DNA of 59,951 nt from Candidatus Kuenenia stuttgartensis (GTDB taxonomy: Bacteria; Planctomycetota; GCA-002687715; CAIWVZ01): NCBI GenBank assembly GCA_945860915.1, contig CAMARR010000013.1, forward strand, positions 1-59,951, written 5' to 3'. Under the pieces are notes generated by a model. The model made no database searches and was not told the origin of the DNA. It saw nothing but the letters and a program-made list of their open reading frames with translations. A program made the translations under genes and the position numbers. Shown here one piece after another: positions 46,657-56,078 of this stretch (the first letter of the stretch is position 1; the number at the start of each line of letters is the position of its first letter).

Positions 46657-48858
46657 ATGAATCTCGTAGGCGGACTCAACAAAGAACAGCAAACAGCCGT
46701 CAGTCACCGGAGCGGTCCGCTTTGCGTGATCGCAGGGGCAGGATCGGGCAAGACGCGTGTCATCACGCATCGCATTGCGAATCTGATCGCGCATGGCGTA
46801 CCCCCAGATGCGATCCTCGGCGTGACCTTCACAAATCGCGCGGCGAAGGAGATGCAAGAACGCGTATGGGTTCTGACCAGTGGCGCGGGCGCGACGCTTG
46901 CAACGTTCCACGGATTCTGTGCTCGGCTCCTTCGTATCGAGGCCGAAGCGCTCGGACGTCGCACTGATTTCACGATCTACGACTCGTCGGACGCACTCGA
47001 CTTGGTCAAGTCCATCGTCAAGGACATGAATCTGGACGACGATTTGGCTTCCCCGTGGGCTCTGGCCGAGTTCATGTCGACAAAGCGCAACGCGCGCCCC
47101 GACGAAGTCCCCGTGTGGGAAGGCAAGCGGTGGCCCAACGCGGACCAAGACATCGCCGCGTTCGAAAAGACCTACATTCGCCGGCTCGCCGAATCCAATG
47201 CATTCGACTTCGACTCGCTGCTGACCGAATCTGTTCGCATGTTGGAAACGTGCCCACAGGTTCTCGCGCGTTGGCAAGAACGACTCACCCACGTCTTGGT
47301 GGACGAGTTTCAAGACACCAATTATCCCCAGTACCAGCTGGTGAAGTTGCTCACCGCCAAGTCTAAAAATCTCTGCGTCACGGGTGACCCCGATCAGAGC
47401 ATTTACACATGGCGAGGTGCCGACCCTCGGAACTTTGACGATTTCCGACGCGACTACCCGAGTGCGGTAGAAGTTGTGCTCGCCCAGAACTATCGTTCGA
47501 CCAATCACATCTTGCACTGTGCAAGCGCCGTGATGAGAACGGTCGCTGGTCGTGTACCGAAGAATCTCTGGAGCGAATTAGGCGACGGCGAGCCCGTACG
47601 CATCGTGCGATTCACCGACGACCGCGACGAAGCTTCCGCCGTAGCGCAAGCTGTCCTCGAGTTTGAGGGTGATGGATTTCGGCGTGACCAGATCGCAATC
47701 ATGTTTCGGGTCAACGCGCTCTCGCTTCCCATCGAGCGTGCGCTGCTTGAGCGCGGCCTGAGATATCGCGTGCTGGGGGGGCCCGAGTTCTTTGGTCGTC
47801 AGGAAGTCAAGGATCTGCTCGGCTATCTCAGACTTCTTGCAAATCCGCTGGATGCCCAGGCATTGCTTCGCATTCTGAATGTCCCCACGCGAGGCATCGG
47901 AGACCGAACCGCGGAGTCGCTAGCGACGGCCGCGCGTCAGCAAGGACGCCCACTGGCCGAGCTCATCGCCGCTCGGGCTTGGCCGTCGACGCTCACCAAG
48001 AGGGCACAAAACTCGTTGAACGGATTCGCTGCGCTACTCGACAAGCTGTGCGACGAAGCGGAATCCGCGGGGCCGGCGGCCGCGCTCGACGCCGTTCTCT
48101 CCCTTACAGGCTATGCCGAATGGTGGTCGGGTCGATCCTCGCGAGGCCACTCGCAAGACCCGCTTCGCAACATCGGCCAGCTATTGGCGTTCGCGCGGGA
48201 AGCTGAAGACGCACATAAGACAGATCTTCGAACGTTCTTGGAGCAAACCACATTGCTCACCGAGCGCGAAGGCTCTGATCAGGAGAAGGTGACGCTCCTA
48301 ACCGTCCACTCGGCCAAGGGTCTGGAATATGATGCGGTCATTTTGGTGGGAGTCGAAGACGACCTCATTCCCCACGCCAACGCTCGACTCTCGCCCGGCG
48401 GACTCGACGAAGAGCGCCGCCTGTTGCATGTCGCGATGACACGCGCGCGCAAACGACTGGTGCTGACCGTTGCAGGCCGACGTGTCCGATTTGGTCGGGA
48501 GCAAGCGGCGCTTCCGTCGCGTTTCCTTCGCGACCTTCCGAGTGACGCCATCGAGAGTTATGGAGATGACTCCCCCACTTACGATTTCCAAGAGGAAGAA
48601 GAGTCCAAAGGATCGCGACTGGTTCGTGAGTCGTCAGACGACATGGACGACCCCGTCCTCTCAGTGAAGCCCGGCACGCGAGTCCGGCATCCCGATTACG
48701 GTCAAGGACTTGTGTCACGGATCCGAGGTCGCCACCTCGGACTCGACGCATCCGTCACCGTGAATTTCGCAGATGACTCCGAGCGCACGCTAATTTTGCG
48801 CTACGCCAAACTGACTGTCATCGACGAGTCCGATCACATCGCCGAAGTCGACTTCTGA
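46657..48858 (+). CDS. pcrA: PcrA/UvrD-type DNA helicase
   Basis: 733 residues, superfamily 1A helicase of repair and replication. Motifs in order: Q motif LNKEQQTAV, Walker A GAGSGKT (about residues 26-33), VTFTNRAAKEMQERV, the DExx box LVDEFQDTN, GDPDQSIYTWRGAD, QNYRSTNHIL, TVHSAKGLEYDAV and HVAMTRARKRL. The C-terminus carries the PcrA/UvrD end domain (RVRHPDYGQGLVSRI), which in PcrA binds RNA polymerase. A TAACCT box ends eight bases before the ATG. Followed after 57 bases by the FHA cluster. Confidence 0.95.
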   Translation: MNLVGGLNKEQQTAVSHRSGPLCVIAGAGSGKTRVITHRIANLIAHGVPPDAILGVTFTNRAAKEMQERVWVLTSGAGATLATFHGFCARLLRIEAEALGRRTDFTIYDSSDALDLVKSIVKDMNLDDDLASPWALAEFMSTKRNARPDEVPVWEGKRWPNADQDIAAFEKTYIRRLAESNAFDFDSLLTESVRMLETCPQVLARWQERLTHVLVDEFQDTNYPQYQLVKLLTAKSKNLCVTGDPDQSIYTWRGADPRNFDDFRRDYPSAVEVVLAQNYRSTNHILHCASAVMRTVAGRVPKNLWSELGDGEPVRIVRFTDDRDEASAVAQAVLEFEGDGFRRDQIAIMFRVNALSLPIERALLERGLRYRVLGGPEFFGRQEVKDLLGYLRLLANPLDAQALLRILNVPTRGIGDRTAESLATAARQQGRPLAELIAARAWPSTLTKRAQNSLNGFAALLDKLCDEAESAGPAAALDAVLSLTGYAEWWSGRSSRGHSQDPLRNIGQLLAFAREAEDAHKTDLRTFLEQTTLLTEREGSDQEKVTLLTVHSAKGLEYDAVILVGVEDDLIPHANARLSPGGLDEERRLLHVAMTRARKRLVLTVAGRRVRFGREQAALPSRFLRDLPSDAIESYGDDSPTYDFQEEEESKGSRLVRESSDDMDDPVLSVKPGTRVRHPDYGQGLVSRIRGRHLGLDASVTVNFADDSERTLILRYAKLTVIDESDHIAEVDF

Positions 48859-48903
48859 TCGAAGCCCTCGTGGGCGTTCCGAAGAGGGAGTTGTCCAAAC
48901 TGG

Positions 48904-48909
48904 TACGAT
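48904..48909 (+). promoter_or_regulatory. Extended -10-like box (TGG-TACGAT) before the FHA activator
   Basis: TGGTACGAT fits a TGn extended -10 element and ends six bases before the GTG at 48916. No Shine-Dalgarno lies between it and the start, so a leaderless transcript is possible. The same GGTACGAT octamer occurs about 30 bases before the MoxR start, at 16690-16695 within GTAGGTACGATG. Confidence 0.4.
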
Positions 48910-48915
48910 CCCATC

Positions 48916-50925
48916 GTGGCATCCTTGGTGGTTTCGGCTCAGGGCCTGCGGCATACCGTCGACCTCACGGGGTCTCGTACGGTGGTGGGATCCGACCTTG
49001 GCTGTGACATCCGAGTCGATGCCCCAGGCGTCGCCAAGCGCCACTTTCGACTAGAGCCTCTCGGTGACGCGTGGAAGCTCGTCGATCTCGGCAGCCCCGA
49101 GGGAACGCGCGTCAATGGGACACTCGTAAGCCAAACTCGCATTCAGAACTTGGATCGCATCTCGGCCGGCGTAGCAACCATGTGGATTGAAGAAGCGGTC
49201 TCATCTGAAGACGCTCCGTCCGAGGCTGGGGCACTCCCGCACGAATCGGCCATTAGGTCAGCTCTGCTTGAGATCCGCAAGGCTCATGGAGAAATCAGCG
49301 GATTTGAAGCTGCCCAAGAGGTTTTTGCGGCTGCGTGTCACGAGGTGTTTGGACGAGCGCCAGACTCGGACGAGCGCGACGTATGGCGCCTTATCGAAAT
49401 CACACGGGCACTTAACAGCACACTAGATCCTGATCGCTTGCTCGCACTGATCCTCGATGCAGCCGTCGACATGACAGGATCGGAACGCGGCTTCATCCTG
49501 ATGAGAGATGCGCATGGCGGATGGGACGTTGCCCTCGCGCGTGACTTCGATCGTGAGACATTGAAGGATGGCGAGCGCAAGGTATCTCATGGAATCGCAG
49601 AAGAAGTCGCACGATCAGGACAATCTGTCGTAACCGTGGACGCGCAAGACGACACTCGATTCAGCGCATTCGCTTCGGTGCGAGGACTGCGGCTTCGTTC
49701 CATCCTGGCTGTCCCCTTACGTGTTCGTGATCGAGTCATCGGCACCGTGTATGTAGATAATCGGTTCAAGGAGGGCATCTACGGCGACCACGAGCAGAAC
49801 CTGCTTGAGACGTTCGCCGATCAGGCGGCACTTGCGCTTGAGAACGCACAACGCCTGCGGGCTGCAGGAGCGGAAGGGCCCCGCGAAGATGCAAGCGACG
49901 ACGACATCCCAACTATCGAGCAAGGAACTGCCCCGCTACGAAGTGAGCTTGTCCATCAGTACCCAGCGATCCTAGGTGAGAGCGTTGCCATTCGACGCCT
50001 TCTCAGCAAGATCGATCGGGTCGTCAAGAGCGACCTTTCGATCCTCATCACCGGCGAATCGGGCACAGGCAAGGAACTCGTCGCACGTGCCCTGCATGAA
50101 AATAGTCCTCGTGCGGCGCGCGCTTACGTTCGCGAAAACTGTGCTGCAATCCCCGAGAACCTTCTCGAGAGTGAGCTCTTTGGACATGTGCGCGGATCAT
50201 TTACGGGCGCCATCGCCGATAAGAAGGGGCTTTTCGTCGAAGCCGATGGCGGCACCCTGTTCCTCGACGAGATTGGCGACATGGCGGCTTCGCTGCAAGC
50301 GAAGTTGCTTCGTGCATTGCAGGACGGGGAGATTCGCGCTGTCGGCGCACGTGAATCGCGTCGTGTCGATGTGCGGGTTTTGTCGGCGACCAACCGCGAC
50401 CTGCGCAAATCGGTTGACGCTGGCACATTCCGCGAGGACCTGTACTTCCGTTTGGCCGTGGTGACCCTGCACGCACCTCCCTTGCGCGAGCGCCCCGACG
50501 ACATCCCCCTTCTCGCCGAGGCCTTCTTGAATCGACATGAGGCAAAATCGGGGCTACCAAGGAAGCCGGTCGACCCCGCAGTCATGCGTGCTCTCCGGCG
50601 ATACTCGTGGCCGGGGAACATTCGCGAACTCCAAAATGAGATCGCACGCGCAGCCACGCTCTCGGGCGACACCATCACCCTTTCCGACCTCTCCCCCAAT
50701 GTCGCCGCAGGGCATGGGTCGGGAGCCCCAATTCAGGGTCTGAAAGAAGCCGGCCGGGCTGCGCAAAACCAACGCGAGCGCGAGGTCATTCTGGCGACGC
50801 TCGAGCGCTGCGCGTGGAAGAAGTCGTCGGCTGCTCGACAACTGGGGATCTCTCGACAGACTCTAGACCAGAAAATTCGGCTTTTTGCCCTTACGCCTTA
50901 CATTGAACGGGGTAAGCAGCGCTAG
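48916..50925 (+). CDS. FHA-GAF-AAA+ sigma-54-dependent transcription activator
   Basis: 669 residues from a GTG start. An FHA domain (about 10-95) is followed by a GAF domain (about 160-325), a sigma-54 AAA+ domain with Walker A GESGTGKE (about 380), GSFTGA at about 426 (the sigma-54 contact loop, usually GAFTGA) and Walker B TLFLDEIGD, and a Fis-type helix-turn-helix (about 635-660, SSAARQLGISRQTLDQ). It would activate RpoN promoters in response to a GAF ligand or phosphopeptide contact. The FHA pThr-binding residues are degenerate: the usual GR is GS and SxxH is AxxH. First gene of an FHA trio. Confidence 0.92.
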   Translation: MASLVVSAQGLRHTVDLTGSRTVVGSDLGCDIRVDAPGVAKRHFRLEPLGDAWKLVDLGSPEGTRVNGTLVSQTRIQNLDRISAGVATMWIEEAVSSEDAPSEAGALPHESAIRSALLEIRKAHGEISGFEAAQEVFAAACHEVFGRAPDSDERDVWRLIEITRALNSTLDPDRLLALILDAAVDMTGSERGFILMRDAHGGWDVALARDFDRETLKDGERKVSHGIAEEVARSGQSVVTVDAQDDTRFSAFASVRGLRLRSILAVPLRVRDRVIGTVYVDNRFKEGIYGDHEQNLLETFADQAALALENAQRLRAAGAEGPREDASDDDIPTIEQGTAPLRSELVHQYPAILGESVAIRRLLSKIDRVVKSDLSILITGESGTGKELVARALHENSPRAARAYVRENCAAIPENLLESELFGHVRGSFTGAIADKKGLFVEADGGTLFLDEIGDMAASLQAKLLRALQDGEIRAVGARESRRVDVRVLSATNRDLRKSVDAGTFREDLYFRLAVVTLHAPPLRERPDDIPLLAEAFLNRHEAKSGLPRKPVDPAVMRALRRYSWPGNIRELQNEIARAATLSGDTITLSDLSPNVAAGHGSGAPIQGLKEAGRAAQNQREREVILATLERCAWKKSSAARQLGISRQTLDQKIRLFALTPYIERGKQR

Positions 50926-51059
50926 GCGCAGCTGAATCCTGCCATGTTTTGGATGCCACGTCGGCGATTTCGAGGTCTGAATCCCTACGCGAATCGCTTA
51001 CGATCGACTAGAATGCTCCTTGGAACCATTGACCGAGCCCGACCTCGCCAGAGAGCCCT

Positions 51060-53759
51060 GTGACCCGAACCGCTAGCGCGTTCCGCCTCCGCATCGCTGG
51101 GGCCGGCACAACGATTGTCTTTCCACTCGCTGAAGGCGAGACGCTGATCGGTCGTGCCGAGCCCGCCGATCTCGTCTTGGCTGATCCTCAAGTCTCAAGT
51201 CGACACGCGATCATCATCGTCTCAGGACGCGACATCGAGATCCGAGACCTCGAGTCCACCAACGGCACCCGAGTCGTCGGCCAACCCATCACTCGCGCAG
51301 TCTTGGGCCATGGTCAAGTAATCAATATTGGCGCCGCGTCACTCACAGTGGATGACACATCCATCACGAACGCGGCGGCCGGACCGACGCCCGCAACAAT
51401 CCCCGTCGCGATACGCCCGTCGTCGGGCGTGGGCTTAAGCCTCGCTGTCAGCGCAGTCATCCTCACCGCTTTGGTCGGTATTGCTTGGATGATCTTCCAG
51501 CGCGGGTCGAAAGACGCGGGCAAATCGATCAGCTCCTCGTCTTCCAAAGTTGATCCCACCGCGCTGCGCGCTCGTCTCGATCGCATCGTGAAAGCAGACC
51601 GACCTGGTCACCGCGCGGAGACCATCGCCTACCTGACCGCGCTTGAGGAGTCGGTCGCGGGCACGTTACTCGCCGACGAAGTGCGATTGGAGCGCGAACG
51701 CCTCGCTCGCCTCCCAGACGTCGCGCCACCGGACGAAACGCCGCCAATTATTGAGGCTCCCACGCTCCCGCGTGCTACTGCCAAGACCACTGAGTTTGCC
51801 ATCAGATTCGACCTTGCTCTGCAAAATGGGCGGTGGCTCGATGCGGCAGCGGCGCTGGCTGAGCTTGGCTCGCCCGACGAAGCGAAGACACGCCTAGAGA
51901 AGGCTCTCGACGACGCATCACGTTCCTTGGTCGAGGACTATCCAAACATGGTGCGCCAGTGGGGCGAAGAGAAAGCCTACGACTGGTTCAAGTCGCGAGC
52001 CGGAGAACTCCCAGCGACTTCGGCTGCGGCCGGAAAACTCCAGCTGAAGCTCCTTGAGCTCAAAGACCCTGCTGCGGCAAGGCGGGCTAGCGGTACACCG
52101 GAACCTCCCTCCATCCCTGTCAACGCTCCGCCATCCAACGACGCGGGCGCGGGCAGCATGATGTCGCGACTCGAGGACGCCGATGCAAGCCTCAAGTTCG
52201 GAGATATTGCCGCAGCCCTTTACCTTCTTCGCCCCCTAGAATCCGATGCCCATGCGGCCAAGCGTGCGGACGTTGCAGAACGCGTGGCTCGTCTCACACG
52301 ACGCGCCGAAGGCGAACAACGCGCACGCGAGATGATCCGTCGTGCGGCTAGCGATCCCACGATTGCTCCGAAGGAAGTTCCGCATCTCCCGGGCGAGAAG
52401 GGTGCACTGATTGCAGCTGATGGCGAGGGCGTGAGGATCGGAGGACCCAAGGGAGCCGTTACGCTGAAATGGACGGCCCTGCCGCCGCACACGTGGGCCG
52501 CGCTGGCGAAGTGCGCATCCGAGGTCGACGACAGTATCGATATGGCCGTGGTCTTACTGCGAGTAGCAAAGGACGCCGAAGCCCACGCATTGCTTGCAAA
52601 AGCCGTGAAAAAACAGGGTTCGTGTTTGGCTCGTGTGCAGCAGACCTTGGCAGATGGTCGCGGGATTGAGGTTCCCGAGAAGGGCTTCACGTTGGTAGGC
52701 GAGCGTTGGTTGTCGCCTCAAGAGAACGAACGCATCGCCCTCAACGAAACCCTCAAGAAAGATGCTGACCTCCTGATACGGGGCAAACCAGATGAACGGC
52801 GAGCCGCCTTTGAGAAACTCAACGGACTCGGCGATTCCGCCCGCGGGACACTCGTCCGTGCGCTCATCATGCGGATTGCCCTCTGCAATGAAGAGCTTCA
52901 AAAGGACGGCGGTTGGAAGGGTCTTGTCGCTCTCAAGGCAAGCCGGCTCGAATTGGATCGGCTGCGCAAAGATGCGCTGACGCTGATCGACGATGAAAAG
53001 GAATACCCGTATCCATACCAGCCGCCCGAAGCAGCGCCTGAAGCCTATGGAAAGTACATTGCGTCTCAGAAACTCATCGATGAGCGCGTCGGGTTGATCA
53101 AGAAGGTTTGGGAGAAAAAGGACTCTGTCAAGCTATCGCCGGAGTGGAAGCGCAGGGTCGCGGACCTCATGGAAACGCGAGCATGGGTCGACGAATCGAA
53201 GGCAATGGAACTGGCAGACGAGGAGCCTTTTGTGATGTGGCCACCGGCGGATGGCGTTTTCACCATTCGGTCGATTGCCATGACCGCGGACGACCGGGCG
53301 ATGCTCGACGGTAGCTTGGCTGCGATCGCATGGTCTGAGGCCAATCCAGGACGATCCAATAAGGGCGAACAGGACGAGTTCCGCATCACGAACGAATACC
53401 GACTGATGATGGGCCGACATGCCGTGCGCATGCATGACCGCCTAACCGCGGCCGCGCGCGGCCACACGGAAGACATGGCTCGTTTGGGCTTCTTTGCGCA
53501 TGAATCCCCCGTTGAGGGGAAGCGAACGCCGGGGCAGCGCATTCGTGCCGCCGGCATCAAGCCTCTCGGAGCCAGCGAGAATATCGCGAAGGCGGGGGGC
53601 CCTTCTGGTGCCCATAATGGTTGGACGCATTCGTCAGGACACCACCGCAATCTCCTATCGCCTGAATGGCGTTACCTTGGAGTCGGCAATTCAGGCAATT
53701 TGTGGTGCCAGAATTTCATCATCGGTGAGGCAAAATCGGGTGACCCCGATGACGGTTGA
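51060..53759 (+). CDS. FHA - membrane helix - CAP/SCP domain fusion protein
   Basis: 899 residues from a GTG. A cytoplasmic FHA domain (about 20-100) keeps all key residues (LIGRAEPADL, QVSSRHAII, LESTNGT). One membrane helix lies at about 123-143 (LAVSAVILTALVGIAWMIF). A long helical exterior region follows. The C-terminal 125 residues (from about 775) are a CAP/SCP domain of the bacterial YkwD kind, with NEYRLMMGRHAVR, AARGHTEDMARLGFFAHES, ENIAKAGG and GHHRNLLSPEWRYLGVG. It would link phosphothreonine recognition inside to an extracytoplasmic CAP domain. Long tracts between the two are of unknown fold. Confidence 0.88.
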   Translation: MTRTASAFRLRIAGAGTTIVFPLAEGETLIGRAEPADLVLADPQVSSRHAIIIVSGRDIEIRDLESTNGTRVVGQPITRAVLGHGQVINIGAASLTVDDTSITNAAAGPTPATIPVAIRPSSGVGLSLAVSAVILTALVGIAWMIFQRGSKDAGKSISSSSSKVDPTALRARLDRIVKADRPGHRAETIAYLTALEESVAGTLLADEVRLERERLARLPDVAPPDETPPIIEAPTLPRATAKTTEFAIRFDLALQNGRWLDAAAALAELGSPDEAKTRLEKALDDASRSLVEDYPNMVRQWGEEKAYDWFKSRAGELPATSAAAGKLQLKLLELKDPAAARRASGTPEPPSIPVNAPPSNDAGAGSMMSRLEDADASLKFGDIAAALYLLRPLESDAHAAKRADVAERVARLTRRAEGEQRAREMIRRAASDPTIAPKEVPHLPGEKGALIAADGEGVRIGGPKGAVTLKWTALPPHTWAALAKCASEVDDSIDMAVVLLRVAKDAEAHALLAKAVKKQGSCLARVQQTLADGRGIEVPEKGFTLVGERWLSPQENERIALNETLKKDADLLIRGKPDERRAAFEKLNGLGDSARGTLVRALIMRIALCNEELQKDGGWKGLVALKASRLELDRLRKDALTLIDDEKEYPYPYQPPEAAPEAYGKYIASQKLIDERVGLIKKVWEKKDSVKLSPEWKRRVADLMETRAWVDESKAMELADEEPFVMWPPADGVFTIRSIAMTADDRAMLDGSLAAIAWSEANPGRSNKGEQDEFRITNEYRLMMGRHAVRMHDRLTAAARGHTEDMARLGFFAHESPVEGKRTPGQRIRAAGIKPLGASENIAKAGGPSGAHNGWTHSSGHHRNLLSPEWRYLGVGNSGNLWCQNFIIGEAKSGDPDDG

Positions 53760-53803
53760 CGTGTAGGATCCCCCGCGGGGAATACTCCCTGCTTGGAGCG
53801 CTC

Positions 53804-54964
53804 ATGAACGGGAAACTGGTCGTCACGGAATCGGGTCGTGAGGTTGTCCATGAACTCCTCGATGCCAACACGGTGGTCGGCAAGGGCCCCGATGCAGACC
53901 TGATTCTTAAAGACGCCAGCGCGTCTCCACGCCATTTTGAAATCCGACGTGGCGAACAGGGATTCAAGGTCGTCGACCTTGAATCGAAAGTTGGCACCAA
54001 AGTCAACGGCAAATTCACCAATCAGCATCTGCTTTCACATGGCGATGTCATCGCGATCGGTGGCGCGAAAATCACGTTCATGGGTGTTTCCGCCCCTGTC
54101 TCGAAGTCCCCGAAGAAGGCGCCTACGCCCATGCTGAAGGAAACGCCCGTGGACGCCCAAGGCGAACCCGAGCGTTTCTACAAAGACCCGGGTCCGAAGC
54201 GCATCCGAAAGAAGGACAACTTCGCGATGATCGCTGGGATCATCGTCGGAGTCGGCATCATCGTCGTGTTGTTGCTGCAAAGCACCAACGATGTTGGACT
54301 CGTTCAGTACGAAGAAGCCCGTCGAGAAGCTGACAGTTACTCGAGCGAGGGCATGAAAAAAGCGCTCGACATCATCGAGCAGATCTCGAAAAACTCGGAT
54401 GGGTTCGAGCGTGGTCAGGTACTGAAGGAACGTATTCAAAAGGACCTCGCCAGTCGCCGGGATTCCGATGATCGCGCGAAGGAAGAAGCTGCCTACGGTG
54501 CGCTGACGAAAAAGTGGTTCGCGCTGAAGGGGAAAGACGTCGCGCTCGAACGGGAGTGCACCGAATTCCTCGCCAAGGCTCCGACTTCCACGCACAAGGA
54601 CGACGTCAAGCGCTACCTCGTCTCAGCCCGCCTCGGATTCGATCCGCAGAAGCGATGGGAAGGCCTGCGAACGGATGTTGCCGCTGCAGCATCGCAGGCA
54701 GAGTTTGGACGCGCGTTCAAGACGCTGGACGGGTTTGAAGCTGAAGAAGGCGTAAAGGAGATTCTCGGCGACCGCATCATTGCGCTTCGAAAGACTCTTC
54801 TGACCGAATTTGAACTCTGGGTCAGCGCACAGATGAAAGCCGCGCAGGCCGCCATTGAGAAGCAAGACCGAGATGGCGCAAGGAAGGTCTACGAAGCGAT
54901 CACGGCGATCGGCGTCGAACCAGCGGCCACCACGGCGCGTAGGGCACTCGACCTGCTGAAATGA
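53804..54964 (+). CDS. FHA domain membrane protein
   Basis: 386 residues from ATG 53804 (GGAG nearby). An earlier in-frame ATG at 53756 overlaps the previous stop but lacks the family start. The FHA domain (about 1-90) has VVGKGPDADL, SPRHFEI and GTKVNGK, so the pThr-contacting Arg is Lys and the Asn before GT is Val. A Pro/Lys linker, one membrane helix (about 145-165, IAGIIVGVGIIVVLLLQ) and a helical exterior part rich in Lys/Glu follow. Third and last of the FHA trio, upstream of lptF. Confidence 0.82.
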   Translation: MNGKLVVTESGREVVHELLDANTVVGKGPDADLILKDASASPRHFEIRRGEQGFKVVDLESKVGTKVNGKFTNQHLLSHGDVIAIGGAKITFMGVSAPVSKSPKKAPTPMLKETPVDAQGEPERFYKDPGPKRIRKKDNFAMIAGIIVGVGIIVVLLLQSTNDVGLVQYEEARREADSYSSEGMKKALDIIEQISKNSDGFERGQVLKERIQKDLASRRDSDDRAKEEAAYGALTKKWFALKGKDVALERECTEFLAKAPTSTHKDDVKRYLVSARLGFDPQKRWEGLRTDVAAAASQAEFGRAFKTLDGFEAEEGVKEILGDRIIALRKTLLTEFELWVSAQMKAAQAAIEKQDRDGARKVYEAITAIGVEPAATTARRALDLLK

Positions 54965-54968
54965 CGTC

Positions 54969-56078
54969 TTGAACATCCAATTCGCGAGAATCATCGACCG
55001 CCAACTCTTCCGTGAACTGGCTCTGAATCTCTTGGGTTCGGTGGCAGTGGTCGCTGTCGTGTTCTACATCGGAGGCCTGAGTACTCAGTTTGACCGCCGG
55101 GCCTTCGAGGGCCTAGCGATGTCAACTGTCCTCCGCCACATGGGCCTGATGATGCTCACGACGTCGTTTCTCCTTGTGCCGTTGACCGTGATGGCCACAT
55201 GCCTGTTCACCTACGGCAGGTTCGCTGCTGATGGCGAATTCGATGCGACGAGAACATCGGGAATTCCCCCATTCAAGACTCTGATGCCCGCACTCGCCAT
55301 CGGCGCCTTGGCCATGGGGGCACTTGCGGTCCTTCAGGACACGATTATCCCCGATGCGCGCTACGCCGGTCGAAAGATCACCGTCGACGGCTTTGAGCAA
55401 GTCACGAATATCTTTCTGCGCAACGACAGGAAACTGGCACTGCGTGGCTTCATCTTCACGTGGTCCGCCGCGCACCAAGACTCGAACGGCGACCTCGTCT
55501 TGGACAACGTCCTACTGATTCAATACAACAAGCAGACGGGACTCCCATCGGCCACCACGTCGGCGGCGCGAGCGAGACCATCGGTTGATCCCGACAGCGA
55601 CATTCTCACGCTCGAGCTTGAGGATCTTCGTCGCGAGGAGTCGAATTCGGTCGTCCAAAGATTCGCGCGCCTCACGCAAGTTGTCGATCTGGACTCGCTC
55701 TGGAATCGGAAGCTCGTACCACGAGCCCCGGCCGATCTGAGCTACGCTTCGCTGCTCGCCGAAATGGGACGCGGCGCCGGTCAGCTTCGCGCAGCGGAAG
55801 TTTCCGCGGAATGGTGGTTTCGAGTGACAGCGGCAATTGCCGCATTTCTCGCAGCTGCGATCGGAGCTCCAGTCGGAGTTCTGCTGCGCCTTCGTAATCG
55901 GGCCATTACGTTCATCGTTGGGCTCGGGATCATTGCGCTCATCTTCTTTCCCCTTCTCGCCACGTCAAAGCTCCTCGCCGAGAAGGGCACCGTCAGTGCG
56001 TCGACGGCGATGGCGATACCCATCGGAGCGTTGCTCATCATCGCTACAGCCCTTTACCGCAAGGCCGCGCGAGGATGA
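54969..56078 (+). CDS. lptF: LPS export permease LptF/LptG family, first copy
   Basis: 369 residues. YjgP/YjgQ family: an N-terminal helix after IIDRQLFRELALNLL, two more helices (the second ending LMMLTTSFLLVPLTVMA), a periplasmic beta-jellyroll middle, and three C-terminal helices. With LptG it forms the inner-membrane part of the LptB2FG transporter that extracts lipopolysaccharide. The start is the TTG four bases after the FHA stop; no ATG lies before the first helix. The next gene overlaps by ATGA. Confidence 0.88.
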   Translation: MNIQFARIIDRQLFRELALNLLGSVAVVAVVFYIGGLSTQFDRRAFEGLAMSTVLRHMGLMMLTTSFLLVPLTVMATCLFTYGRFAADGEFDATRTSGIPPFKTLMPALAIGALAMGALAVLQDTIIPDARYAGRKITVDGFEQVTNIFLRNDRKLALRGFIFTWSAAHQDSNGDLVLDNVLLIQYNKQTGLPSATTSAARARPSVDPDSDILTLELEDLRREESNSVVQRFARLTQVVDLDSLWNRKLVPRAPADLSYASLLAEMGRGAGQLRAAEVSAEWWFRVTAAIAAFLAAAIGAPVGVLLRLRNRAITFIVGLGIIALIFFPLLATSKLLAEKGTVSASTAMAIPIGALLIIATALYRKAARG

